This document shows positions 1 to 5,787 of a DNA stretch of 5,787 nucleotides, one piece after another. The DNA comes from an uncultured Parabacteroides sp. (lineage in GTDB: Bacteria > Bacteroidota > Bacteroidia > Bacteroidales > Tannerellaceae), in assembly GCA_900552415.1 (NCBI GenBank), contig USAD01000190.1, positions 1 to 5,787 of the forward strand, read 5' to 3'. The notes beneath the pieces are model-generated. The model searched no databases, was not told where the DNA came from, and saw only the letters and a program-made list of their open reading frames with translations. Position 1 is the stretch's first letter. The number at the start of each line of letters is the position of its first letter. The position numbers and the translations under genes are program-made.

Positions 1-624
1 GTGGGCGTGTTCTATATCCCGCGTTGCCTGGGCTTGAGCGAGCCGGACGAGAATGGTCACCGGACCTATATCCTGGATGAGACGATCGATGGCCAGGAGG
101 GTTTCAACTCTAACGATGGTGGCGACCGTTACATTGCCGGCCAGGCGATGCCGAAGTATTATCTGGGCTTGAACTTGAACTTCCGTTACAAACGTTTCGA
201 CTTGACGATGCAGGCAAACGGCGCGTTCGGTCACAAGATCTTCAACGGAACCTCTTTGGCTTACATGAACCTCAGCCAGTTCCCGACTTACAATGTCATG
301 GATGGCGCTCAGGACGAGATGATCTTCGCGCAAGACATCAGCGACTATTGGTTGGAGAACGGTAACTATCTGAATATCGAGTATATCACGTTGGGATATA
401 ACTTCAACTGCGAGAAATTCAGCGAGTACGTCAAGAATATCCGTCTTTCGTTCTCAATCAATAACGTGGCTACGATCTCCGGCTATTCCGGCTTGTCACC
501 AATGTTGAACAGCCAGACGATCTCTAACATCACGGATCCGGGCGCGAACACGCTGGGTGTGGACAACAAGGAATTCTATCCGCTGTCGCGTACCTATTCT
601 TTGGGTGTCAGTGTTACATTCTAA
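1..624 (+). CDS. SusC/RagA-family TonB-linked outer-membrane transporter, C-terminal part (5' truncated by window)
   Basis: This is the last 207 residues of a TonB-dependent transporter of the SusC/RagA family, which imports oligosaccharides or other large nutrients across the outer membrane using TonB energy. The frame is open from base 1. The GTG there is simply a Val codon, because family members are about 1000 residues long and the plug domain and most of the barrel are missing. What is visible is typical end-of-barrel sequence: alternating aromatic and polar strands (PKYYLGLNLNFRYKRFDLTM), the late-barrel stretch NIRLSFSINNVATISGYSG, then FYPLSRTYSLGVSVTF and the stop. The final Phe matches the usual terminal residue of outer-membrane beta-barrels. 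A SusD gene starts 25 bp downstream, as expected for an operon of this type. The substrate cannot be deduced from this fragment. Confidence 0.93.
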   Translation: MGVFYIPRCLGLSEPDENGHRTYILDETIDGQEGFNSNDGGDRYIAGQAMPKYYLGLNLNFRYKRFDLTMQANGAFGHKIFNGTSLAYMNLSQFPTYNVMDGAQDEMIFAQDISDYWLENGNYLNIEYITLGYNFNCEKFSEYVKNIRLSFSINNVATISGYSGLSPMLNSQTISNITDPGANTLGVDNKEFYPLSRTYSLGVSVTF

Positions 625-649
625 AACCGTTTAAAGCACAATCAGAATT

Positions 650-2326
650 ATGAAAAAGAAATTCTTAAATATATCTTTGGTAGCGGCTTGTGCCGCGGTC
701 CTTTCTTCTTGCTCCAATTTCTTGGAGGAGAACCCGACGGACGCTTTCGACGAGAACGAGGCTTTCGCGAACGAGAACTTGGTTTACCTCAATGCCGTCG
801 CTAATCTTTATGACAAGATGAATTACCTGATGGGGCAAGACCGTCAGGTGTATGATATGAATACCTTCTCGAGCGATGAGGCCTTCTTGCCTTGCCGTAT
901 CGGCGACTGGGAAGATGGTGGTCTTTGGCAGAACCTGTTCCTGCACAACTGGGGAACAATGTTCGACCTTTCGCTGAACTCCTGGAATTATCTTTACGAG
1001 AAGGTGGGTCATTGCAACCAGGCACTCGCCAAGTTGGAGGAGCTGCAGGCCGAGCAGCCAGACGCGGATTACCTGCCCGGTTATATCGCGGAGGCCCGTT
1101 CGATGCGTGCCATGTATTATTTCTACCTGATGGATTTGTTTGGCCGCGTGCCGATCGTCGTCTCTACCGAGACGCAAATGAGCGAGGTCGAGCAGCCGGA
1201 GCGTAGTGAGGTGTTCAACTTTATCGTTAAGGAGTTGCAAGAGTCCCTTCCGTTGCTTTCCACTCAGAAGAGCAACCAGCAAGGTATTTATTATGGCCGT
1301 TTTACGCAGGGACCAGCCTATTTCCTTTTGGCGAAACTCGCGTTGAACGCGGATGTCTATACGGATGACAACTGGAACGATGGCATCACGAATCGTCCGG
1401 ATGCCAAGACAATCATGTTCGACGTGGATGGCCAGCAGGTGAACGCTTACGAGGCTGTTATCAAATACGTCGATAAGCTGGCGGAATTGGGCTATGTGCT
1501 GGAGTCTGATTTCATGAACAACTTCTCCTTGACGAACGATAACTCCAACGAGAACATCTTCACGATCCCGATGGATCCGAGCGATTATCCGAACAATTGG
1601 ACATACAATTTTGTCCGTACCCGCCACTATACGCATGGTGCCGCTTATGGCTTGAACGGTTGGAATGGCTCCTGCGCGACTACGGAGGCGATGAAGGTGT
1701 TTGGTTATGGGACCGATAATCCGGATCCACGTTTGGACTTGAGCTATTTCGCTGGCGCGGTTTATGGCGCTGATGGTAATCAGTTAATCCTTGAGTATGG
1801 TGGACAGCAACTGCCGTTCGAGTACGCGCCAATGCAGGCTAAGGTCTATATGGAGGCAAGCGACGGCGTTTATGTACAGACCGCGGGCGCACGCCAGAAA
1901 AAATATGAGATGGATGAGAATCCGGGCTCTAACAATGGAGAGTTGCCACGCAACGACATGGTTTTGTACCGCTACGCGGACGCGGTCTTGATGAAGGCTG
2001 AGGCTAAATTGCGTTTGGGCCAGAACGCCGATGCCGAGGTGAACGAGGTTCGTACTCGTGTGGGGGCAACACCGAAAACAAACGTGACATTGGATGATAT
2101 CTTGGATGAGCGTTTGCTTGAGTTGGCTTGGGAAGGCTGGCGTCGTAACGACCAGGTTCGTTTCGGTACCTTTACCCAGCCGAACGACGATAAATATGTT
2201 GGTGTCAAGCATTCGGCTAGCTCGTTGGATTACGCGGTCGACCAGACAGGTTATACGACCGTTTTCGCGATCCATAACGATATCTTGTTGCTGAATCCGA
2301 AAATGAGCCAAAATCCGGGTTATTGA
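650..2326 (+). CDS. SusD/RagB-family nutrient-binding outer-membrane lipoprotein
   Basis: This complete 558-residue protein is a SusD/RagB family member, the surface lipoprotein that caps a SusC transporter and helps capture its ligand. The start at 650 gives a lipoprotein signal peptide: basic MKKK, a hydrophobic stretch, and the lipobox L18-S19-S20-C21, with Cys21 as the predicted lipidated residue. The mature end SNFLEENPTDAF is typical of SusD. The TPR-like helical core includes EARSMRAMYYFYLMDLFGRVP (about 148-168), the family's most recognisable motif. The C-terminal signature comprises a RYADAVLMKAEAKLRLG helix, then an NEVRTRVG segment, then DERLLELAWEGWRRNDQVRFG (about 486-506). Length fits the family. 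It lies 25 bp after the SusC stop with no promoter visible between them, so co-transcription is likely, and a strong terminator follows. Glycan or other ligand is unknown. No glycosidase or regulator of a polysaccharide utilisation locus is visible here. Confidence 0.95.
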   Translation: MKKKFLNISLVAACAAVLSSCSNFLEENPTDAFDENEAFANENLVYLNAVANLYDKMNYLMGQDRQVYDMNTFSSDEAFLPCRIGDWEDGGLWQNLFLHNWGTMFDLSLNSWNYLYEKVGHCNQALAKLEELQAEQPDADYLPGYIAEARSMRAMYYFYLMDLFGRVPIVVSTETQMSEVEQPERSEVFNFIVKELQESLPLLSTQKSNQQGIYYGRFTQGPAYFLLAKLALNADVYTDDNWNDGITNRPDAKTIMFDVDGQQVNAYEAVIKYVDKLAELGYVLESDFMNNFSLTNDNSNENIFTIPMDPSDYPNNWTYNFVRTRHYTHGAAYGLNGWNGSCATTEAMKVFGYGTDNPDPRLDLSYFAGAVYGADGNQLILEYGGQQLPFEYAPMQAKVYMEASDGVYVQTAGARQKKYEMDENPGSNNGELPRNDMVLYRYADAVLMKAEAKLRLGQNADAEVNEVRTRVGATPKTNVTLDDILDERLLELAWEGWRRNDQVRFGTFTQPNDDKYVGVKHSASSLDYAVDQTGYTTVFAIHNDILLLNPKMSQNPGY

Positions 2327-2349
2327 TTAAATAATGAGTGGTAGTAGTG

Positions 2350-2382
2350 AACCCTTCCGGCAATTGCCGGAAGGGTTTTTTT
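2350..2382 (+). terminator. Rho-independent terminator after susD
   Basis: A 28-nt perfect palindrome (2350-2377) has arms AACCCTTCCGGCAA and TTGCCGGAAGGGTT. It forms a GC-rich stem with a small AATT-centred loop and is followed by a run of seven T (2376-2382). It begins 24 bp after the susD stop, so it should end the SusC/SusD transcript. There is no matching A-run on the left side, so it looks directional for the + strand only. Confidence 0.93.
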
Positions 2383-2390
2383 GCGCCTGT

Positions 2391-2425
2391 ATTGATAGCG
2401 AATGGTGGATCTTTTCTTATTTTTG
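2391..2425 (+). promoter_or_regulatory. Candidate Bacteroidetes-type promoter for the threonine aldolase gene
   Basis: TATTTTTG at 2418-2425 fits the Bacteroides -7 consensus TAnnTTTG at every defined position. The best -33 element is ATTG at 2391-2394, a partial match to TTTG, with a 23-bp spacer that is a little longer than usual. Initiation would fall near 2430, leaving a leader of roughly 30 nt before the ATG at 2463. The placement, just after a strong terminator and before an isolated gene, supports it. The weak -33 box and AT-rich context mean it could be chance. Confidence 0.4.
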
Positions 2426-2462
2426 TTGTCAATTTGAAATTAGCGACTAAAGATAAAAGAAG

Positions 2463-3482
2463 ATGAGAAGTTTCGCGAGTGACAATAACTCCGGCGTTCA
2501 CCCCCGGATACTGGAAGCGGTGATCAAGGCGAATGATAATCATGCGGATGGCTACGGCGACGATCCGTGGACCGAGGCCGCGACACGTCAGCTGAAAGCT
2601 GTTTTTGGCGAGGTGGCCGAACCTTTTTTCCTGTTTAATGGTACGGGAGCGAACTCGGTGGCCTTGCAGGCGGTAACCCGCCCGTTCAATAGTATCTTGT
2701 GCGCGGAGACGGCTCATATCTATGTCGATGAGTGTGGCGCTCCGGCCCGGATGACGGGTTGCGCAATCGTGCCCATCGCGACGCCCGATGGTAAGCTGAC
2801 GCCCGAGCTGATCCGTCCTCACCTGCGTAATTTTGGCGTTTGCCACCATTCGCAACCGAAGGCGGTCTATATCTCGCAAGTGTCTGAGCTGGGTACGGTC
2901 TATACGATCGAGGAGGTACGGGCGATCGCGGACCTGCTTCATGCCCATAATATGTATCTTCACATGGATGGCGCCCGTTTGGCGAATGCTTGCGCGTACC
3001 TGAACTGCGGGATGCGTGAGGCGACGGTCGACGCGGGTGTCGATATCCTGAGCTTCGGCGGCACGAAGAACGGCATGATGATGGGTGAGGCGGTGATCGC
3101 TTTCCGTCCGGAGATCTCGGAGAATTTGGCTTATATCCGTAAGCAATCGGCCCAGTTGGCTTCCAAGCTGCGTTACCTGTCGGCTCAGTTTATTCCTTAT
3201 CTGGAGAATGACCTCTGGTTGGAGAACGCTCGTCGGGCCAATACGCATGCGTTGCGTCTGGCGAAGATGCTTTCCCGTTACCCGGAGATCCATTTCACGC
3301 AGAAGGTCGAGTCGAACCAGCTTTTCTTTACGTTGCCGACAGAGGCGCTTCACAAGCTGCAAGAGAAATATTTCTTCTATATGTGGAACGAGGAGACCAA
3401 TGAGGCTCGTCTTGTCACCTCTTGCGATACGACCGACGAGGATATCGACTCGTTGGAGAAAACCTTGGAGGAGATTTTTTAA
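2463..3482 (+). CDS. Threonine aldolase family PLP-dependent enzyme (beta-eliminating lyase fold)
   Basis: This complete 339-residue protein belongs to the threonine aldolase / beta-eliminating lyase family of fold-type I PLP enzymes. Characterised members cleave L-threonine or L-allo-threonine to glycine and acetaldehyde in the cytoplasm. Visible landmarks in order are: N-terminal SDNNSGVHP (6-14); YGDDPWT (31-37); FNGTGANSVAL (58-68), which forms the phosphate-binding loop; His85 in ETAHIYVDE, the position of the ring-stacking His; HMDGARLAN (167-175), with Asp169 for the pyridine nitrogen and Arg172; and SFGGTKNG (197-204), with Lys202 as the predicted Schiff-base lysine. All key residues are present, so it should be active. 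The length matches the usual 330-350. No signal peptide is seen. The start follows an A-rich leader (aaagataaaagaag), common in Bacteroidetes. It sits alone between a terminator and a repeat-rich intergenic region. Exact substrate stereospecificity cannot be read from sequence; ltaE-type function is likely but unproven. Confidence 0.92.
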   Translation: MRSFASDNNSGVHPRILEAVIKANDNHADGYGDDPWTEAATRQLKAVFGEVAEPFFLFNGTGANSVALQAVTRPFNSILCAETAHIYVDECGAPARMTGCAIVPIATPDGKLTPELIRPHLRNFGVCHHSQPKAVYISQVSELGTVYTIEEVRAIADLLHAHNMYLHMDGARLANACAYLNCGMREATVDAGVDILSFGGTKNGMMMGEAVIAFRPEISENLAYIRKQSAQLASKLRYLSAQFIPYLENDLWLENARRANTHALRLAKMLSRYPEIHFTQKVESNQLFFTLPTEALHKLQEKYFFYMWNEETNEARLVTSCDTTDEDIDSLEKTLEEIF

Positions 3483-3539
3483 ACGGGCGTGGTCGTCCGT
3501 TGACCGTTGCGGAACGGGAGCCAGTCCTTTTCGAGCAAA

Positions 3540-3569
3540 ACTCCAGTCCTCTTAGGAGAGGATTCGAGT
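3540..3569. other. Imperfect hairpin within the 22-bp repeat array
   Basis: The arms 3540-3552 and 3557-3569 pair over 13 positions with one C-C mismatch and one G-T wobble. The inner part is a perfect TCCTCT / AGAGGA stem around a TAGG loop. No T-run follows, so on its own it is a poor intrinsic terminator. It may stabilise the 3' end of the aldolase mRNA or simply result from the quasi-palindromic repeat unit. Confidence 0.6.
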
Positions 3570-3575
3570 ACTTTC

Positions 3576-3621
3576 CGGAGAAAACTCCAGTCCGATCCAG
3601 ATGGGACTGGAGTCTTTTCCG
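3576..3621 (+). terminator. Probable intrinsic terminator or REP-like hairpin after the threonine aldolase gene
   Basis: The core stem is a perfect 10-bp inverted repeat, ACTCCAGTCC (3584-3593) with GGACTGGAGT (3604-3613), around a 10-nt loop. The core is preceded by AAA and followed by CTTTT, as in an intrinsic terminator. The flanks also pair (3576-3582 with 3615-3621, one G-T wobble, after one mismatch at 3583/3614), giving an imperfect stem of 18 positions. The T-run is short and can be drawn into the extended stem, so termination may be partial. It lies about 95 bp after the aldolase stop and 60 bp before the next start. Confidence 0.6.
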
Positions 3622-3680
3622 TAGGGGATTGATAACGACCGCTGACGATGATGATGTTTTATGCGTTATTAAATAAAGAT

Positions 3681-4097
3681 ATGGATACACGAATTGTAGA
3701 AAAAATAAAGGAACGGATCGCGACCAATCCTTACGTGAATTTCTTGGGAATCCATTTCTCCAAGATTGAGGAGAGAGTCGTGGAGGCGCGTATGCCCTTG
3801 CGTGACGAGCAGCGCCAGTACAGTGGAGTGACACATGGTGGCGTCTTGGCCGCTTTAGCCGATACGATAGCTGGTTTCGCGGCCTATACAATGACACCGT
3901 TGGAGAAGGATGTATTGACGGCTGAGCTAAAGATCTCTTTCTTGCGGGCGGCGTGGGGCTATGAGCTGATTGCCCGGGGAGTCGTGATCAAGCCGGGACA
4001 TCGGTTGCATTTCTGTGAATGCGAGATTTATTGCGACGATAAGCTGGTAGGCAAGGCTTCGGGCACTTTCTGCGTAGTCGAGTCGCAAGTGGATTGA
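3681..4097 (+). CDS. PaaI-type hotdog-fold thioesterase
   Basis: This 138-residue protein resembles the PaaI/YbgC-like single-domain hotdog thioesterases, which hydrolyse acyl-CoA or related thioesters in the cytoplasm and act as dimers or tetramers. I chose the ATG at 3681 over the in-frame ATGs at 3648, 3651 and 3654. It follows an A-rich leader (taaataaag), and the added residues MMMFYALLNKD resemble nothing in the family. Key motif: GVTHGGVLAALADT (49-62), with His52-Gly53-Gly54 at the start of the central helix and Asp61 at the usual catalytic acidic position. The motif is preceded by FLGIHFSKIEERVVEARMPL (21-40), the typical first strands. LTAELKISFLRAAWGYELIARG and the closing strand KASGTFCVVE complete the fold. 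Substrate is unknown. The next gene begins 20 bp downstream, suggesting an operon, though the neighbour is a secreted protein with no evident link to thioester metabolism. No convincing promoter was found in 3631-3680. Confidence 0.88.
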   Translation: MDTRIVEKIKERIATNPYVNFLGIHFSKIEERVVEARMPLRDEQRQYSGVTHGGVLAALADTIAGFAAYTMTPLEKDVLTAELKISFLRAAWGYELIARGVVIKPGHRLHFCECEIYCDDKLVGKASGTFCVVESQVD

Positions 4098-4117
4098 CCT
4101 AATTTAAATGATATATC

Positions 4118-5787
4118 ATGAGAACACATTCTGTAAGGAAAATGGTATGCGGTTGTGCCTTGGCCCTTTCCGCCTGGGCGGCGGGAGCGCAAGAGGCGGT
4201 GCCGAGCCTGATTGTCCGTGCCGACGACATGGGGTCGTTCCGGTCGGCAAATATCGCCTGCATGGAGGCGTATAAGAACGGGATCGAGACTTCGATCGAG
4301 GTGATGGTTGTGACTCCTTGGTTTCCAGAGGCGGCTCGTCTGTTGAGGGAGAATCCGGGAATTGATGTCGGATTGCATTTGACAATCACCAGCGAGTGGG
4401 ATAACATCAAATGGCGTCCGCTGACCTCATGTCCGAGTCTGGTGGACAGGAACGGTTATTTCTTCCCTATGATGAGCGCGAATCCCAACTATCCGGGACT
4501 GGCGATCAAGGAGAACAAGTGGAATATCGACGAGGTGGAGCGGGAGTTCAGGGCACAGATTGAGATGGCCTTGAAGAATATTCCACAAATTAGCCATATC
4601 TCTGGACATATGGGCTCGACCGGATTTGATCCGCAAATTACGGAGTTGATGCGTCGATTGGCCAAGGAGTATAACTTGCCGGCAATCGACCGGGTAAGCG
4701 CGATGGAGGAGTATGACTTCTCGTATGCCGGTTATGACGGAGCACATAAGACCTTTGCCGAGAAGGAGGCCAGCTTCATCAAGATGCTCAACAAGTTGGA
4801 ACCGGGCAAGAATTATATGTTTATTGACCATCCGGCTCTCGATAATGAGGAGATGCAAACGGTTGGCCATATCGGCTATGAGAACGTGGCGGAGGATCGG
4901 CAAGGTGTTACCGACCTGTTTATGAGCCCAAAGGTGAAGGCTGCAATCCAGGAAAGGAATATCCGTCTGATCAGTTACAATGACTTGACTAAATCATTAC
5001 CTCGTGCGGAGGCGACGCCCAAGATGACGAAGGCGCTCAATAAGTACCTGGAGGCGGTTGGCAAGGCGGAACAGGATCTGCATAGTGTCATGGTGCTCCA
5101 GCACGGGAAAGTGATAGCCGAGCGTTGGCTCAGTGAGGGCGCCTGGAACAAACCACACGTGATGAACTCCGTCAGCAAGACCTTTACCGCTACGGCGATC
5201 GGTTTCGCTGTTTCCGAAGGATTGTTGAAAGTGACAGATAAGGTGATCTCTTTCTTCCCCGATAAGCTGCCGGCGACCATAAGTCCGAACTTGGAGAAAC
5301 TGGAGATCCGCCATTTGCTGACGATGTCGGGCGGACACGATACCGATCCGACGGGCAAGGTTCGCCAGATGGAAGGCGCCGATTGGGTTGAGGCCTTCCT
5401 GAACACGCCGTTCGAGCATGAGCCGGGTACTTTCTTCTGTTATAATAGTATGGGAACTTATGTCCTTTCGGCCATCGTTCAAAAGGTAACGGGGCAAAAG
5501 GTGGTCGATTACCTTTATCCCCGTCTGTTCCGCCCGCTGGGCATAGTAGGTGTCCATTGGGAAGAGAGTCCTCAGGGCATCAACTGTGGCGGTTGGGGTC
5601 TCTATATCCGGACTGAGGATATGGCGAAGATGGGACAATTCCTGCTTCAGAAGGGACAATGGAACGGCAAGCAACTCTTACCCGCAAGTTGGGTAGAGGA
5701 GGCGACGACCACTAAGGTGGCTTCTGTTCCCGCTGGCGTACGCCCGGAAAAGGCAAAGGAACTTGGTTTGACCGCTAAGAACAGTGA
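4118..5787 (+). CDS. Secreted fusion: YdjC/ChbG-type deacetylase + beta-lactamase-family serine hydrolase (3' truncated by window)
   Basis: One uninterrupted frame of 556 codons plus two bases runs to the window end. Residues 1-24 look like a type I signal peptide (basic start, hydrophobic core, likely cleavage AAGA|QE), so both domains should be periplasmic or exported. Residues about 30-290 match the YdjC/ChbG carbohydrate deacetylase family, metal-dependent enzymes that remove N-acetyl groups from sugars. Visible are LIVRADDMG (Asp36, Asp37), VGLHLT (His87), HISGHMGST (His160, His164), MFIDHP (His238) and the closing IRLISYNDL. After a short linker (about 291-305) comes a PF00144-type serine hydrolase: VLQHGKVIAERW, NSVSKTFTATAIG with the SxxK nucleophile pair Ser351/Lys354, HLLTMSGG (399-406), FCYNSMGTYVLSAIV with Tyr442, and GGWGLYIRTEDMAKMGQFL (491-509). 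The C-terminal HxG-like motif would lie beyond the window. Such hydrolases include D-Ala peptidases, esterases and class C beta-lactamases; which applies is unknown. The start is 20 bp after the thioesterase stop. Confidence 0.88.
   Translation, partial: MRTHSVRKMVCGCALALSAWAAGAQEAVPSLIVRADDMGSFRSANIACMEAYKNGIETSIEVMVVTPWFPEAARLLRENPGIDVGLHLTITSEWDNIKWRPLTSCPSLVDRNGYFFPMMSANPNYPGLAIKENKWNIDEVEREFRAQIEMALKNIPQISHISGHMGSTGFDPQITELMRRLAKEYNLPAIDRVSAMEEYDFSYAGYDGAHKTFAEKEASFIKMLNKLEPGKNYMFIDHPALDNEEMQTVGHIGYENVAEDRQGVTDLFMSPKVKAAIQERNIRLISYNDLTKSLPRAEATPKMTKALNKYLEAVGKAEQDLHSVMVLQHGKVIAERWLSEGAWNKPHVMNSVSKTFTATAIGFAVSEGLLKVTDKVISFFPDKLPATISPNLEKLEIRHLLTMSGGHDTDPTGKVRQMEGADWVEAFLNTPFEHEPGTFFCYNSMGTYVLSAIVQKVTGQKVVDYLYPRLFRPLGIVGVHWEESPQGINCGGWGLYIRTEDMAKMGQFLLQKGQWNGKQLLPASWVEEATTTKVASVPAGVRPEKAKELGLTAKNS

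Larger units (their letters stand above)
3521..3630. repeat. Five degenerate 22-bp tandem repeats with internal dyads
   Basis: Units start at 3521, 3543, 3565, 3587 and 3609, each 22 bp with no gap. Six columns are identical in all five units: AGT at unit positions 3-5, T at 10, A at 20 and T at 22. Most other columns agree in three or four of five. The strongest sub-repeat is AAAACTCCAGTCC, exact at 3537-3549 and 3581-3593. CCAGTCC begins units 1, 2 and 4. The preceding 22 bp (3499-3520) match the majority sequence at only about nine positions and are not counted. The array fills most of the 198-bp gap between the aldolase and the thioesterase and also forms hairpins. Alignment was done by eye. 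Confidence 0.75.

Noticed and set aside
665..1636. Minus-strand open frame of 323 codons inside susD
   Set aside because: It lies fully antisense to a SusD gene with clear family motifs, and its low-complexity hydrophobic/basic composition lacks any domain signal.
2217..3362. Long minus-strand open frame (381 codons) opposite the threonine aldolase gene
   Set aside because: Its translation is rich in Arg, His and Gln with no recognisable domain, and it mirrors a strongly supported + strand gene. It is a product of codon bias on the opposite strand.
3499..3520. A sixth repeat unit upstream of the 22-bp array
   Set aside because: It matches the majority unit at only about nine of 22 positions and lacks the invariant AGT, so it is not distinguishable from chance.
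3521..3630. Repeat array considered as a CRISPR array
   Set aside because: Units are contiguous 22-mers with no unique spacers, they are degenerate, and no cas genes are present.
3422..3676. Plus-strand 84-codon open frame across the intergenic repeats
   Set aside because: It starts inside the aldolase gene in another frame and reads through the 22-bp repeats and hairpins. Its composition reflects the repeats, not a protein.
3648..3680. Upstream ATG triplet as the start of the thioesterase
   Set aside because: It would add 11 residues that do not resemble the family N-terminus. The ATG at 3681 has the A-rich leader typical of these organisms and gives a normal length.
4985..5040. Possible gene boundary between the deacetylase and serine hydrolase domains
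   Set aside because: The frame is continuous through the linker with no stop. The in-frame Met303 has no following signal peptide, so a separate exported hydrolase is unlikely.
4997..5674. Minus-strand open frame of 225 codons at the right end
   Set aside because: It is antisense to the serine hydrolase domain, whose motifs are unmistakable on the + strand, and has no independent support.

Overview
The window looks like a chromosomal segment of a gut Bacteroidales bacterium, most likely Parabacteroides or Bacteroides. The evidence is a SusC/SusD pair, a SusD lipobox, A-rich translation starts without strong Shine-Dalgarno sequences, and a TAnnTTTG-type -7 promoter box. The genus is an inference. 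All recognisable genes lie on the + strand, and no tRNA, rRNA, insertion sequence or CRISPR array was seen.

Layout: (1) 1-624 is the C-terminal part of a SusC/RagA-type TonB-dependent outer-membrane transporter; its start lies before the window. (2) 650-2326 is its partner, a complete SusD/RagB lipoprotein. Together they form a nutrient uptake complex. A strong intrinsic terminator, a 28-nt perfect palindrome followed by seven T, closes this operon at 2350-2382. (3) 2463-3482 is a complete PLP-dependent threonine aldolase family enzyme with a candidate promoter just upstream. (4) 3483-3680 is noncoding and holds five degenerate copies of a 22-bp tandem repeat (3521-3630) that folds into two adjacent hairpins. 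(5) 3681-4097 is a small hotdog-fold thioesterase of the PaaI type. (6) 4118 to the window end is a secreted two-domain protein: an N-terminal YdjC/ChbG-type deacetylase fused in one open frame to a C-terminal beta-lactamase/penicillin-binding-type serine hydrolase. It is cut by the window edge.

The SusC/SusD pair is one functional unit. The thioesterase and the fusion protein are 20 bp apart and probably co-transcribed, but their domains suggest no shared pathway. The aldolase looks like a single-gene metabolic unit between two hairpin regions. The most noteworthy items are the deacetylase-serine hydrolase fusion and the 22-bp repeat array.
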